Shown here one piece after another: positions 30,438 through 38,868 of a stretch of 38,868 bases of DNA. Source of the DNA: Acidobacteriota bacterium (lineage in GTDB: Bacteria; Acidobacteriota; CAIWXX01); the NCBI GenBank assembly GCA_016191015.1, contig JACPPM010000200.1:85954-124821 (forward strand), in the 5' to 3' direction. The notes under the pieces were generated by a model. The model was not told the origin of the DNA, did not search any database, and saw nothing but the letters and a program-made list of their open reading frames with translations. Each line of letters starts with the position of its first letter. Position 1 is the first letter of the stretch. The position numbers were made by a program, and so were the translations under genes.

Positions 30438-33400
30438 TGGCGCCGCCTTTTTCGGAGTATCTCTGCGATCTTTTTGGCGCCGCCCTCAGAACGCTTGGGA
30501 TCCCCCCCCTCGACGGATCCGATGAGGTGTGCCACCGCATCGTATGGCCTGCGCTCCGGTTCACTTTCCCCTGCGCGCGTGCGGGTATCCACAGAAGTCC
30601 TGAACCGCTCAAACAGCCAATCTCCGAAGAACTTGCCGAACTGTGGATCGTCGGTAACTCGCTTGTAGAACTTGAAGTTCGTATCCACCATGTCCTGGAG
30701 CCGATCGCTTACGACATGATCAAAGGCAAGGCGCGCATTCTCAGGGGTATTCACACGCACGCTCTGCATCAGGGCTTCATCCGCGGTCAGCCGGTCTTCG
30801 AGCTCATGGATGAAAACCTTGTCTTCCTCAGTGAAATCGGTTCCAAATCGCTCGTTGAGCTCTCTGACAATCTTCGACAGAGCTTCCAGATCTTCTTCGC
30901 TCTTGCCATGGCGGATCTCGCTGCCGATGGGCGGGATTTCATTCAGTCCCCGCTCGAGTGTGATGCGGCCGGAATGGGTCTGTTGAATCCGGTATGACTC
31001 GATATCGATCTTGCTCTGGATCTCCCGCGGAAGCTGCCCGCGCTCAACAGGCAAGTAGCGCCGTAGAAGCCTCGCAAAGACATAAAGCTTCTCCAGGCCG
31101 GGATCGGTGAACGTCAGGATCTGTGAGAGGAAGGCATAGAGGCGCACGTAGTCGTCGAGCGCCCCGCGGAAATCCGCTCGCTCCTCCTCCGAGAGCGCGC
31201 CGACGCGCTCGACGGTCGGGGCCAGCACTGCGTAAAGCTGGTCCTGTTGCGCACCAGGTCGAAAGTAGACCTTCGCGAATGCGTCCAAGTCGCCCGCATC
31301 GAAAACGTCGAATTCTCCCAACCGATGTTCAAGGTCGTACAATTTGTTGGGGTCCGTCGCTTCCGAAAGAAGAGTCTTCTCGTAGTACGGTTCGAACGCC
31401 CTCTGAATCTCCTCGGCCTCGTTGGCAAAATCCAACACGATCGTCTCACCCTTTGCCGGATACACGCGATTGAGCCGTGACAGCGTCTGTACTGCGTGCA
31501 CGCCACCGAGCTTCTTGTCGACGTACATCGTATGGAGAAGCGGCTCATCGAAGCCTGTCTGAAATTTCTCCGCGACAACCAGAAATCGGAACTCCGCGCG
31601 GCGAAAGGCGGCCGCAGTCTGGGTCTCGGGCAGGGTGTTCATTCCGGTCTCGGTGAAGTCCGCCCCTCCGTCACGCACAGTCCCGGAGAATCCCACGAGT
31701 GCCCTATAGGGACAGTTCCTTTCCTTCAAATAGGCGTCGAGGGCGAGCTTGTAGCGCACCGCATGGAGGCGTGAACGTGTGACGATCATTGCCTTTGCGT
31801 GTCCCCCGATCCGATGGACGACCCGCTCGCGGAAGTGCTCAACGATGATTTCGACCTTCTTCCGAATGGGATGTTCGTGAAGATCGACGAAAGACCGTAG
31901 GAGGTAGCTCGCCTTGTTCCTATCGTAGTGTGGGTCATCCTTGATCGTCTTGAGCAGGCGCCAGTAGGTCTTGTACGTCGTGTAGTTCTCCAACACATCG
32001 AGGATGAACCGTTCCTCGATAGCTTGTCGCATGCTATAGAGGCTGAAGGCTTCGAACTTCCCGTCGGGCCGCGGCGTCCCAAAGAGCTCCAGGGTCTTGC
32101 CCTTCGGCGTCGCCGTGAAAGCGAAGAAGCTCACGTTCGGGAGAGGTCCTCGTTTGCGCATCTCCGCCTCAACCCGATCCTCGATGTCTTCTTCCACTGC
32201 TCCGTCGACCGCCTCCGCCTCTTCGAGGCTCGAGACCGTGAGCACGCTCTTCAGGCTCTTCGTGCTCTCCCCGCTCTGCGAGGAGTGCGCTTCGTCCACA
32301 ATCACCGCGAATCGGTTCGTGGGGAGCTCCTGGATCTGATTCGCGATCACCGGGAACTTCTGGAGGGTCGTGACGATGATCGTCTTGCCGGCCTCGAGGG
32401 CCTCTTTGAGCTGGTGGCTTGTCTTGTCGATGTTCTCCACGAGGCCGGAGGTCTGCTCGAACTGACGAATCGTGCGCTGGAGCTGCCTGTCGAGAACCCT
32501 TCGATCCGTGATGACGATGATCGAGTCGAAGACGCGGCGATCGTGGGCATCGTGGAGCACCGAGAGCCGGTGTGCCAGCCACCCGATCGAATTGGACTTG
32601 CCGCTGCCGGCCGAGTGTTGAATCAGGTAGTGCTGCCCTGGGCCCCGTTCGCGCGCATCGCGGACAAGCCGGCGGACGGCATCGAGCTGGTGATAGCGTG
32701 GGAAGATCAGTTTCGATCTTCCCGTTCTTCTCCCGTTCTCATCCTCTTCCTCGACCTCGTGGATGAAGTGCTGCAGCAGCTCGAGAATGCTGTCTCGTGC
32801 CCAGATCCTGTCCCAGAGATACGCGGTCGCGTAGCCGCGTTGAGTCGGAGGGACGGGCGGATTGCCGGCTCCACCGAACTTGCCCTGATTGAAAGGCAGG
32901 AATCTTGTCGTCGGTCCTTCCAGGTGCGTCGTTACATACACCAAGTCCGGATCGACAGCGAAGTGCACCAGGCATCGTCGGAAAGCCAAGAGCGGTTCTC
33001 TCGGATCTCGGTCGAAGCGATACTGTTGAATCGCGTCCTCGACCGTCTGGCCGGTGAGCGGATTCTTCAGCTCGGCGGTGAAAATCGGAATGCCGTTCAG
33101 GAAGAGGACGACATCGAGGCGGTTCTCGTTCTTCTGGCTGTAACGAAGCTGCCGGACGACCGCAAAGAGGTTCGCCTGGTAGAGTTTCTGGAGAGGTTCG
33201 TTCAGGCCGCTCGAGGGGCGGAAGTACGCAAGCATGAACTTGCACCCAGCGTCCTTGACGCCTGTGCGCAGGACATCGAGCGCCCCGCGTCTCTCGATTT
33301 CGCGGGAGAGACGTTTGAGGAAGCGATCCTTGACCTCTGCGCCGTAGTGATGGCCGAGCTTCTCCCATTCCCTGGGCTGCGTGGCGTTGACGAATCCGAG

Positions 33401-33604
33401 AACGTCGGCGGGGATCAGGCAGAGGGCACGGTCATAGTCTTCCGGACGCCGCCTGCGATAGCCGCCGGGCTCCGGGCCATCGCCATACGGCGCCACTGGT
33501 TCGTGCACGACCCAGGCTTGCCCCGCGCACTCATCAGGGCCACGTGCAAGCAACGCACACTCGATTGCTTCTTCGAAGCTGCGTTCCGAGATCTCCGGAC
33601 TCAC
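30434..33604 (-). CDS. hsdR: Type I restriction endonuclease subunit R
   Basis: HsdR of 1056 residues, normal length. The N-terminal nuclease has Asp164 and Glu178-Leu-Lys180 (LDVVLFLNG, then FTAELKN). The helicase motor has Walker A SAGSGKS (331-337), DEAH (437-440) in VIVDEAHSSQSGE, and motif III FTATPKG. It translocates DNA and cleaves remotely when HsdM/HsdS find unmethylated sites. GTG 33604 overlaps the hsdS stop as GTGA and its own stop overlaps the PIN start. No frame breaks are seen, so the system looks intact. Confidence 0.95.
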   Translation of the reverse strand: MSPEISERSFEEAIECALLARGPDECAGQAWVVHEPVAPYGDGPEPGGYRRRRPEDYDRALCLIPADVLGFVNATQPREWEKLGHHYGAEVKDRFLKRLSREIERRGALDVLRTGVKDAGCKFMLAYFRPSSGLNEPLQKLYQANLFAVVRQLRYSQKNENRLDVVLFLNGIPIFTAELKNPLTGQTVEDAIQQYRFDRDPREPLLAFRRCLVHFAVDPDLVYVTTHLEGPTTRFLPFNQGKFGGAGNPPVPPTQRGYATAYLWDRIWARDSILELLQHFIHEVEEEDENGRRTGRSKLIFPRYHQLDAVRRLVRDARERGPGQHYLIQHSAGSGKSNSIGWLAHRLSVLHDAHDRRVFDSIIVITDRRVLDRQLQRTIRQFEQTSGLVENIDKTSHQLKEALEAGKTIIVTTLQKFPVIANQIQELPTNRFAVIVDEAHSSQSGESTKSLKSVLTVSSLEEAEAVDGAVEEDIEDRVEAEMRKRGPLPNVSFFAFTATPKGKTLELFGTPRPDGKFEAFSLYSMRQAIEERFILDVLENYTTYKTYWRLLKTIKDDPHYDRNKASYLLRSFVDLHEHPIRKKVEIIVEHFRERVVHRIGGHAKAMIVTRSRLHAVRYKLALDAYLKERNCPYRALVGFSGTVRDGGADFTETGMNTLPETQTAAAFRRAEFRFLVVAEKFQTGFDEPLLHTMYVDKKLGGVHAVQTLSRLNRVYPAKGETIVLDFANEAEEIQRAFEPYYEKTLLSEATDPNKLYDLEHRLGEFDVFDAGDLDAFAKVYFRPGAQQDQLYAVLAPTVERVGALSEEERADFRGALDDYVRLYAFLSQILTFTDPGLEKLYVFARLLRRYLPVERGQLPREIQSKIDIESYRIQQTHSGRITLERGLNEIPPIGSEIRHGKSEEDLEALSKIVRELNERFGTDFTEEDKVFIHELEDRLTADEALMQSVRVNTPENARLAFDHVVSDRLQDMVDTNFKFYKRVTDDPQFGKFFGDWLFERFRTSVDTRTRAGESEPERRPYDAVAHLIGSVEGGDPKRSEGGAKKIAEILRKRRRQ

Positions 33605-35838
33605 GCAACTTCCTCCCGCACGTCGATCTTCCCTGTCACTCCGGCGGAAATCAGCGCGGTGCGGTACACCTTGAGGCGATCAATGGCCTCGTGGACTTTG
33701 GAGATCAACGCGTCGAACTTGGATACTTCGCAATCGATCTTGTTCACCATGGCTTGTTGCTCTGGAAGCGGCATGATCAGAACGCGCAGATTCCTGATGT
33801 CATCGAGTCCCAGTCCCTGCTTGGTACCACCATACAGCGCCGTCGCAAATTGCGACTGCCCCACGGAAGAGAGCAGGCAATAAGCAAGCCATCGAGAGTG
33901 TGTCAAATCGGCGCGAGGCCGCACGAGAGCCAAATGTTGATTGACGTAAGCTATTGCCATTTCTTGGGGGACGACTCCCACCGCACCAATAAGTGCTGTG
34001 ATCGATATCAAGACATCCCCCGCTACCACTCTTGTCCTCTGGCCCTCCGCGCCGTCTGGCGGCACAACTCGTTGGATGTCAGACAAATCGAGATCTATCG
34101 ACCCCGACCTGAGATTGCCAATTTGTAGGAAAACGCTCCCCTGGTCTGCGTAGAACTCAGCCCATCCCCGAGAACCGCTCGTAATGAATGAAGCCACGTT
34201 CTTGATACGGAGCACATCCCAATGCGCCGGGATCCTCCCCAGCCACTCGACTCCCGAATCCTTCATCGGGACGTTCGGGTCGAGGCCCTTGGTGACAGCG
34301 TCTGTGATCAGTGTAGTACGCTTCTGCTGAAGCAGCTCGATCAGCCGCTCCTTCTTGGCAATCAGCGCGTCGATCTTCGTGGTCTGGCGAGTGAGGAACG
34401 TTGCGATGGCCTGCTGTTGCTCATAGGAGGGCAATGGGAGCGAAACGTCAGCCATATCGCTCTGGGTCAGCTTGTCGCGTGTACTGCCGTCTATGAACAC
34501 CCCGTACTCCACACAATTGAGAGCGCTCGCCAGGAATTCACCGAAAATACCTTGTCTGGGGCGCAGCACATGTATGTGGTTGTTGACCCAGATCTTCCCA
34601 GTCACACAATAGGCAACCGTCTTATGAGGTTCCAGGAAAGGCGCGCCGTCCTCGCCCAAGAGCACGAGCTCCTCGTCAAAGATCCATCGATCGATGTGGT
34701 CGACTACGCCACCGGCGCCCCAGTAAGGGTAGTCCCCTTGCATCATACTTCTCTCCTGAGAATTCAAGGGGACCCGCTTGCCATCGAGGCAAGAGACGAG
34801 ATGGCGGACCCTCTTCACACCCCAATGGTTCGGGATTTCTCCCATCCACGGGACGTCTGAGTGCTTGTATGAAGGATATGGCTTGAGTCCTGACGATAGC
34901 GTGGAAGTTGGTTCCCTCTTCGCGGGTGTCCATGACCCGTCATCAATCCATGCTGTACCAAGCTCTTGCTTACCAGTCAGAGCCTCGATCAAAGGCCACA
35001 GGAACCCTCTGATGGCTTCCCCAACCGCGCTGAAGTCGCGCGGCGCGCGCGTGAGGCCGTTCCTTTCAAGGTATGCCCGCCACTGGTCAGCTCTTCCGCG
35101 GTTGGCGAAGAAGGCTGGCGAGAGACCGGGTGGCAGCGATCCTGGCAGGTCTGTGTTGCGCCGTTCGAAAGTCGCGGCGATGGCACGCGAAAGGGTCGCG
35201 CTGTCGAATGTGAACACCTTGGAGAGAACGAACAGGTCGTAGAAGTCTTTCAGTCGGCTGTTTGCCTCGCCGAGGTGGACCATCGCATGAAGCTTTTCGG
35301 CGACGACGGCTTCGCGCGGGTAAGCTCGGATGCGAGGGGCAGGGCCGCCCAGCATGGTCGGAAAGTCAACATCCTGCGGCCCGGGAACGACATCGTTGCC
35401 GAACCCAATGTCCACCTGCAGTGAGATCATGGCGCGTTCTAAGTGGGCTTCGATACGAAGGCGAACTCCCAGGTATTCAGCACTGTCGCGGATCTTCTCA
35501 GCCTCGATGGTGTCCGAAAGAAAACGAAGAGCGTCGTCCGGGACATCGATCGAACAGATCTCGCGGAAGCACTTCGCCATCGCCGCGGGATCGGGCGCTC
35601 CATGACCGAGAAGGTCAAGGTCGCGAGTCGAGCGATACGCATCCCCACCCCAGACCGTGTACAGCATTGCCCCCTTGAGCACGAATTGATCTCGGTACGT
35701 TGATCGCGACAGCCGGTAGAGCAGCCGCTCTGCCGTGTATCGCTGCATAACCAGTTGGAAGTCCTCCTGCCGCTCCCGGGCGCGGTTGAGAAGCCTCGCG
35801 TGGATGGAGGCGGCCAGGTTGCGCGGGGTCTCTCTCAC
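33601..35838 (-). CDS. hsdS: AbiEii-type nucleotidyltransferase toxin fused to type I specificity subunit HsdS
   Basis: The product has 745 residues. Residues 1 to about 303 are an AbiEii/AbiGii nucleotidyltransferase: LKGAMLYTVWGG, then STRDLDLL with the catalytic Asp pair (73, 75), AEKLHAM (180-186) and RLKDFYDL (195-202), ending in a WIDDGSW motif. After a short linker, SSGLKPYPSYKHS at about 315 opens a full HsdS. TRD1 runs to about 465, the central helices (LPLPSYEQQQAIATFL, 467-482) follow, TRD2 begins at a second KDSGVEWLGRIP (526-536), and the distal helices carry LPEQQAMVNKI. No ATG, GTG or TTG suited to a separate hsdS start lies in the linker; the first in-frame ATG is inside WMGEIP. 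GTG 35838 overlaps the abiEi stop. AbiEii toxins modify tRNA or consume GTP; tethering one to HsdS is unusual. Confidence 0.88.
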   Translation of the reverse strand: MRETPRNLAASIHARLLNRARERQEDFQLVMQRYTAERLLYRLSRSTYRDQFVLKGAMLYTVWGGDAYRSTRDLDLLGHGAPDPAAMAKCFREICSIDVPDDALRFLSDTIEAEKIRDSAEYLGVRLRIEAHLERAMISLQVDIGFGNDVVPGPQDVDFPTMLGGPAPRIRAYPREAVVAEKLHAMVHLGEANSRLKDFYDLFVLSKVFTFDSATLSRAIAATFERRNTDLPGSLPPGLSPAFFANRGRADQWRAYLERNGLTRAPRDFSAVGEAIRGFLWPLIEALTGKQELGTAWIDDGSWTPAKREPTSTLSSGLKPYPSYKHSDVPWMGEIPNHWGVKRVRHLVSCLDGKRVPLNSQERSMMQGDYPYWGAGGVVDHIDRWIFDEELVLLGEDGAPFLEPHKTVAYCVTGKIWVNNHIHVLRPRQGIFGEFLASALNCVEYGVFIDGSTRDKLTQSDMADVSLPLPSYEQQQAIATFLTRQTTKIDALIAKKERLIELLQQKRTTLITDAVTKGLDPNVPMKDSGVEWLGRIPAHWDVLRIKNVASFITSGSRGWAEFYADQGSVFLQIGNLRSGSIDLDLSDIQRVVPPDGAEGQRTRVVAGDVLISITALIGAVGVVPQEMAIAYVNQHLALVRPRADLTHSRWLAYCLLSSVGQSQFATALYGGTKQGLGLDDIRNLRVLIMPLPEQQAMVNKIDCEVSKFDALISKVHEAIDRLKVYRTALISAGVTGKIDVREEVA

Positions 35839-36503
35839 GATACCATCGCCTCAATGTAAGGACGGATCACGCTAAGAATCCGACAGACCTCCGCCGCGCG
35901 CGAGATCTCGTCCACAGTGGCTCGTCTCGTCCGAAGCACGTCTCGTAGGGCTTCAAGGGCAACGTCCAGGCCGACTTTGTTTCTGTATCGAAAGCAGTCG
36001 ACGACAGTTCGCGCAGGGGATGTTATGCGGCACGTCACCCCTTCGATGTCCCGAGCGAGTACACCATATCGCAGCATCGGTCCCGAGAACCGGATAACTC
36101 GAATCGGCAGCTCACTCAGCCGAGGCTTGCGGGCCTTCCGATCAAGCGCGATCCAGACGTCCTTCGACACCTGTGTACCTATGCGGTGCACGTGCAGCGC
36201 CGTGAGCAGGCAGATGATCGCACCCGGCACACGCTTGCTGACCATCGCGACCGTCTCGTGCTCGCTCGGCGCGAGGTTCCGCCGCCGATATAGTCCACGC
36301 CCGATCCGGTCGACCTCCCCTCGTGCGATCATCATGCGCAGGCGGCCGGTCGGAATGCCGGCCTCCTGCAGATCTCGTGGTCGGAACAGCCCGGGCAGCC
36401 TCCGAGACCAGGCCCGGAGTTTCGCGGCGGCACCCAGTTTCATGAGAGGCATGTTAGCAGAATACGTCGGCATTTGGAAGCAAGTGCCGACATTTTCGGT
36501 CAC
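35835..36503 (-). CDS. abiEi: AbiEi-family antitoxin / transcriptional regulator
   Basis: The product has 222 residues from GTG 36503, which overlaps the hsdM stop as GTGA. An N-terminal winged helix (LFRPRDLQEAGIPTGRLRMMIARGEVDRIGRGLYRR) is typical of AbiEi antitoxins. The C-terminal part (ITSPARTVVDCFRYRNKVG) is the usual antitoxin domain. An internal start at ATG 36452 (MPLMKLG) would skip 17 residues and lies just past an inverted repeat, so two starts are possible. AbiEi represses its own promoter and neutralises AbiEii; here the toxin is the N-terminal half of the next gene product. Confidence 0.85.
   Translation of the reverse strand: MTENVGTCFQMPTYSANMPLMKLGAAAKLRAWSRRLPGLFRPRDLQEAGIPTGRLRMMIARGEVDRIGRGLYRRRNLAPSEHETVAMVSKRVPGAIICLLTALHVHRIGTQVSKDVWIALDRKARKPRLSELPIRVIRFSGPMLRYGVLARDIEGVTCRITSPARTVVDCFRYRNKVGLDVALEALRDVLRTRRATVDEISRAAEVCRILSVIRPYIEAMVS
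36465..36492. promoter_or_regulatory. Inverted repeat, candidate AbiEi operator
   Basis: CGTCGGCA (36465-36472) and TGCCGACA (36485-36492) are 7-of-8 inverted arms whose centres are 20 bp apart, two helical turns. They lie inside the first codons of abiEi and upstream of the alternative start ATG 36452. A weak -10 (TATTCT on the minus strand, 36464-36459) follows. AbiEi proteins bind inverted repeats at their own promoters, so an internal promoter is plausible. Confidence 0.4.
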
Positions 36504-38590
36504 TTCACCTCACGCCCGTTGCTTTCCGTGATATCCCCCAGCATTTGCATGATCTCCTGCTCGATAGCCCGAATCTCGGCTTCGATCTCTCCGAGTGGTC
36601 GTGGCGGTTGATACTTGTAGAAGTATCGATTGAAGTTGATTTCGTAACCCACCTTCCCCACCTTACCGTCTTTGTGATCTCGAGCTCCCGTGTCGATCCA
36701 GGCGTCCGGAACATGCGGCTTGACCTCGCGTTCAAAGAATGCGTCGACACTTTCGGTGAGCGGCACGCTTTCCGTGTCCCGGAGATCGGAATCGGGCTCG
36801 GGATTGCCCTCCTCGTCGCGGCAGATTTCGGCCGCCTCATCCCTCTCGGCGAGGGCGGCCGATACCGCCTTTCGCAGGGTCGCAGTGAGCTTGATCCCTG
36901 ACCGTTTCTCGGCATCTCCCAAAGCCTTGAGGAACTCGGCGCAGTCTCTGAAGAGCACTGTTGGCAACGTGCGTAGAAGGGCTCGAATTTCCTCCTGCCG
37001 GTCGCGGCCACCTGATTCTTGCTTCGCACGCACCTTCGCATCCTTCTTCTTGCTGATGGCAAGGTTCTGGAAAGCACTCTGCTCTTCGAGTCGCGTCATC
37101 CGTTCCGGTGTTGCTTGGAAGTTGAGTCGCAGCGGTCGCTCCACAGTGATCTTGCGATAACCGAAATGCGTCGTTGGGAAGATCTTGCAGTGCTCACCTT
37201 CCCTGAAATCTCTCAGCAGCCGCAAGATCTCGGCTGCCCTCTCGGGTGGGACCTCACGTCGCTTGTCCCCGAGGCTCTTCCGCATTTGCGTCCAGAACGA
37301 CGAAGCGTCAACAAGAAGCACCTTGCCGCGTCGCTCGGGTGTCTTTCGGTTGGTCAAGACCCAAACATACGTGGCGATGCCTGTGTTGTAGAAGAGCTGC
37401 TCGGGCAGCGACACCAGAGCTTCCAGCCAATCGTTCTCCAGAACCCAGCGTCTGATCTCGCTTTCGCCGCTACCGGCGTCGCCTGTGAAGAGAGGTGATC
37501 CGTTCATGATGATGGCAACGCGCGATCCTTCCTCGCCCTTGGGAATCACGTGCGAGAGCATATGTTGAAGGAAGAGGAGCTGTCCGTCGCTGATCCTCGG
37601 AAGGCTCACACCAAATCGCCCTGCGTCACCGCGTTCATACTCGGCGCGGACATCGTCCTCGTCGCGTTTCCAGTCCTTGCCGTAAGGCGGATTAGCGATG
37701 AGGTAATTGAAACGACGGTTGGGGTGACGATCGTTCGAGAGCGTACTGCCGAAGGCGATGTTCTCCGCGTCGCGTCCCGTTGGATCCTTGAGAAAGAGGT
37801 CAGATTTGCAAATCGCCCAAGTTTCTGGGTTGACCTCCTGCCCAAAGAGATGGACATCCGCCTTCGGGCTGATCGCCGGTTGTATCACATCGCCCCCGTT
37901 CACCCGCCTGCCCAGAAGGATGTGCTCCTTGGCGATCATGAGCATCCCGCCCGAGCCACAGCAGGGGTCGTAAACCGTCAGCACCGCTCCTGCTTTCCGG
38001 ATGCGCCGTTCGTCGCCAGCGAGCAGAAGATCGACCATGAGATGCACCACGTCTCGTGGCGTGAAGTGCTCACCTGGGTTCTCGTTCAGCGCCTCGTTGA
38101 ACTTCCGGATCAGCTCTTCGAAGATTGTGCCCATCGTCGGATTGTCGACACCATCAGGATGGAGATCGACGTTCTTGAAACGCTCCAGGACCTTGAAAAG
38201 AAGCCCAGCCTCCGCCAGCTTGTTGATCGTGTTGTCGAAGTCGAACTTCTCGAGCACCTCCCGCATGTTCGAGTTGAACCCGCTGATGTAGTTACGGAGA
38301 TTGTGCGCGATGTTGGGCGCATCGGCGAGGAGCTTTTCAAAATCGTACCGAGACGTGTTGTAGAAGGCATACCCGGAAGCCTTGCAGAGCTGATCGTGCG
38401 GGTTTTCGAGCTTGCCTTTGAGATCGGCGTTCCGTTTGAGCACCTTCTCCTTGGTCGGTTTCAGCACGCAGTCAATCCGGCGAAGCACGGTCAGTGGCAG
38501 AATCACATCTTGATACTTGCCCCGCTTGAACGTATCGCGAATCAGATCGGCCACACCCCAGATGAAGCCCACGATCTGACTATGGTTCAT
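36500..38590 (-). CDS. hsdM: Type I DNA methyltransferase subunit M
   Basis: The product has 696 residues, with N-terminal helices (GFIWGVADLIRDTFKRGKYQ), then an N6-adenine methyltransferase domain. SAM-binding motif I is DPCCGSGGM (208-216) and catalytic motif IV is NPPYG (300-304). An extended C-terminus (about 490-696) with a charged central segment may contact HsdS. It is longer than many HsdM proteins (about 500-530) but the long form is common. ATG 38590 follows AAAGGA by 8 nt. It is first in the operon and protects self DNA together with HsdS. Confidence 0.94.
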   Translation of the reverse strand: MNHSQIVGFIWGVADLIRDTFKRGKYQDVILPLTVLRRIDCVLKPTKEKVLKRNADLKGKLENPHDQLCKASGYAFYNTSRYDFEKLLADAPNIAHNLRNYISGFNSNMREVLEKFDFDNTINKLAEAGLLFKVLERFKNVDLHPDGVDNPTMGTIFEELIRKFNEALNENPGEHFTPRDVVHLMVDLLLAGDERRIRKAGAVLTVYDPCCGSGGMLMIAKEHILLGRRVNGGDVIQPAISPKADVHLFGQEVNPETWAICKSDLFLKDPTGRDAENIAFGSTLSNDRHPNRRFNYLIANPPYGKDWKRDEDDVRAEYERGDAGRFGVSLPRISDGQLLFLQHMLSHVIPKGEEGSRVAIIMNGSPLFTGDAGSGESEIRRWVLENDWLEALVSLPEQLFYNTGIATYVWVLTNRKTPERRGKVLLVDASSFWTQMRKSLGDKRREVPPERAAEILRLLRDFREGEHCKIFPTTHFGYRKITVERPLRLNFQATPERMTRLEEQSAFQNLAISKKKDAKVRAKQESGGRDRQEEIRALLRTLPTVLFRDCAEFLKALGDAEKRSGIKLTATLRKAVSAALAERDEAAEICRDEEGNPEPDSDLRDTESVPLTESVDAFFEREVKPHVPDAWIDTGARDHKDGKVGKVGYEINFNRYFYKYQPPRPLGEIEAEIRAIEQEIMQMLGDITESNGREVK

Positions 38591-38868
38591 CGATTCGTCC
38601 TTTGTGTTCGGGCCGCCGTCGTGGGAGTCGCCGATTGCACCGAAGCTGCTCGACGTGGCTGCTCAATCATGTTCTTGGCAGAGTATGGTTTCCCGGAATG
38701 TGAGTCAAGGGGTGCCGGGGGGCGCAGCAAGGCTACGGCAAAGTCCCGGAAACCGCAGATTTCACAGATTGACTCGCAGATGTCGCCGATTGCTTCGCGC
38801 CGACCCGAGAGTGAGGAGCAAGTTGCTCGTCGGTTGAATGCTGGAAGTATCTGCGTAATCTGCGCGGA
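38591..38868. repeat. Upstream region of hsdM with an inverted nonamer-phased repeat pair
   Basis: The first 150 nt upstream of hsdM show no clear promoter. From about 38752 a phased array CCGCAGATT-TCACAGATT and a further CGCAGAT faces the inverse copy TATCTGCG-TAATCTGCG at 38848-38865. The same GCAGATT word thus brackets a short spacer, the architecture of the heptamer pairs at 15 and 17 kb but with a 9-bp period. The right end is cut by the window edge. No gene is convincing here. Confidence 0.6.

Noticed and set aside
31928-33883. 651-codon plus-strand open frame across hsdR
   Set aside because: It is antisense to hsdR, whose nuclease and helicase motifs are all in place; the product is Arg/Asp/Glu-rich with no domain or ribosome site.
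1-38868. tRNA, rRNA or integrase gene marking the island
   Set aside because: None was recognised by eye on either strand; the only boundary signal seen is the flotillin 3' duplication.

Overview
The window is a piece of a high-GC bacterial chromosome. It carries Shine-Dalgarno sites, ATGA/GTGA-type gene overlaps and secreted proteins with Sec signal peptides. The maltodextrin operon, the secreted DGGY-repeat propellers and the short phased intergenic repeats would fit an uncultivated Acidobacteriota-like Gram-negative lineage. That placement is a weak inference; no rRNA, tRNA or marker gene settles it.

Region 1 (1-7.7 kb, minus strand) is one maltodextrin operon read right to left: secreted GH13 alpha-amylase, MalK-type ATPase, MalE-type binding protein, a MalF-type permease with a large sensor-like N-terminal extension, MalG, and a glucodextranase-C-like secreted protein cut by the window edge. 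A near-consensus promoter (TTGACA-17-TATTGT) sits in front of the amylase. Region 2 (7.9-14.3 kb) holds three paralogous secreted seven-bladed propeller proteins, an AlkD-like DNA glycosylase and a GT-C membrane glycosyltransferase. Region 3 (14.3-19.5 kb) has a vapBC pair, a 293-bp element bounded by two perfect 15-bp-stem hairpins, ettA (ABC-F) and a flotillin/SPFH gene with a terminator.

Region 4 (19.5-38.6 kb) is a nearly continuous defence island. On the plus strand are an OLD/DUF3696-type ATPase, a PIN-domain protein and a large NACHT-HEAT-like protein with a C-terminal PD-(D/E)XK nuclease. The nuclease is interrupted by an in-frame TGA where its family has Trp, and the remaining 55 codons are still open. 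Convergent to these is an HD-domain/STAND NTPase with a small partner gene. A diverged 3' fragment of the flotillin gene lies at 29.74 kb in the same orientation as the intact gene, so the left half of the island is bracketed by flotillin 3' sequence.

The right half is a type I restriction-modification operon, hsdM - abiEi - abiEii::hsdS - hsdR - PIN, with every junction a 4-nt overlap. A type IV toxin-antitoxin pair is built into it and the AbiEii nucleotidyltransferase toxin is fused in frame to the specificity subunit. The strongest candidates for undescribed biology are this toxin-specificity fusion, the HD-STAND protein with its partner, and the ATPase-PIN-NACHT-nuclease cluster.

Short arrays with 7-bp (once 9-bp) periodicity occur in five non-coding or gene-end positions. 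Three of them form inverted pairs around a short spacer. They look like a family of small non-autonomous palindromic elements.
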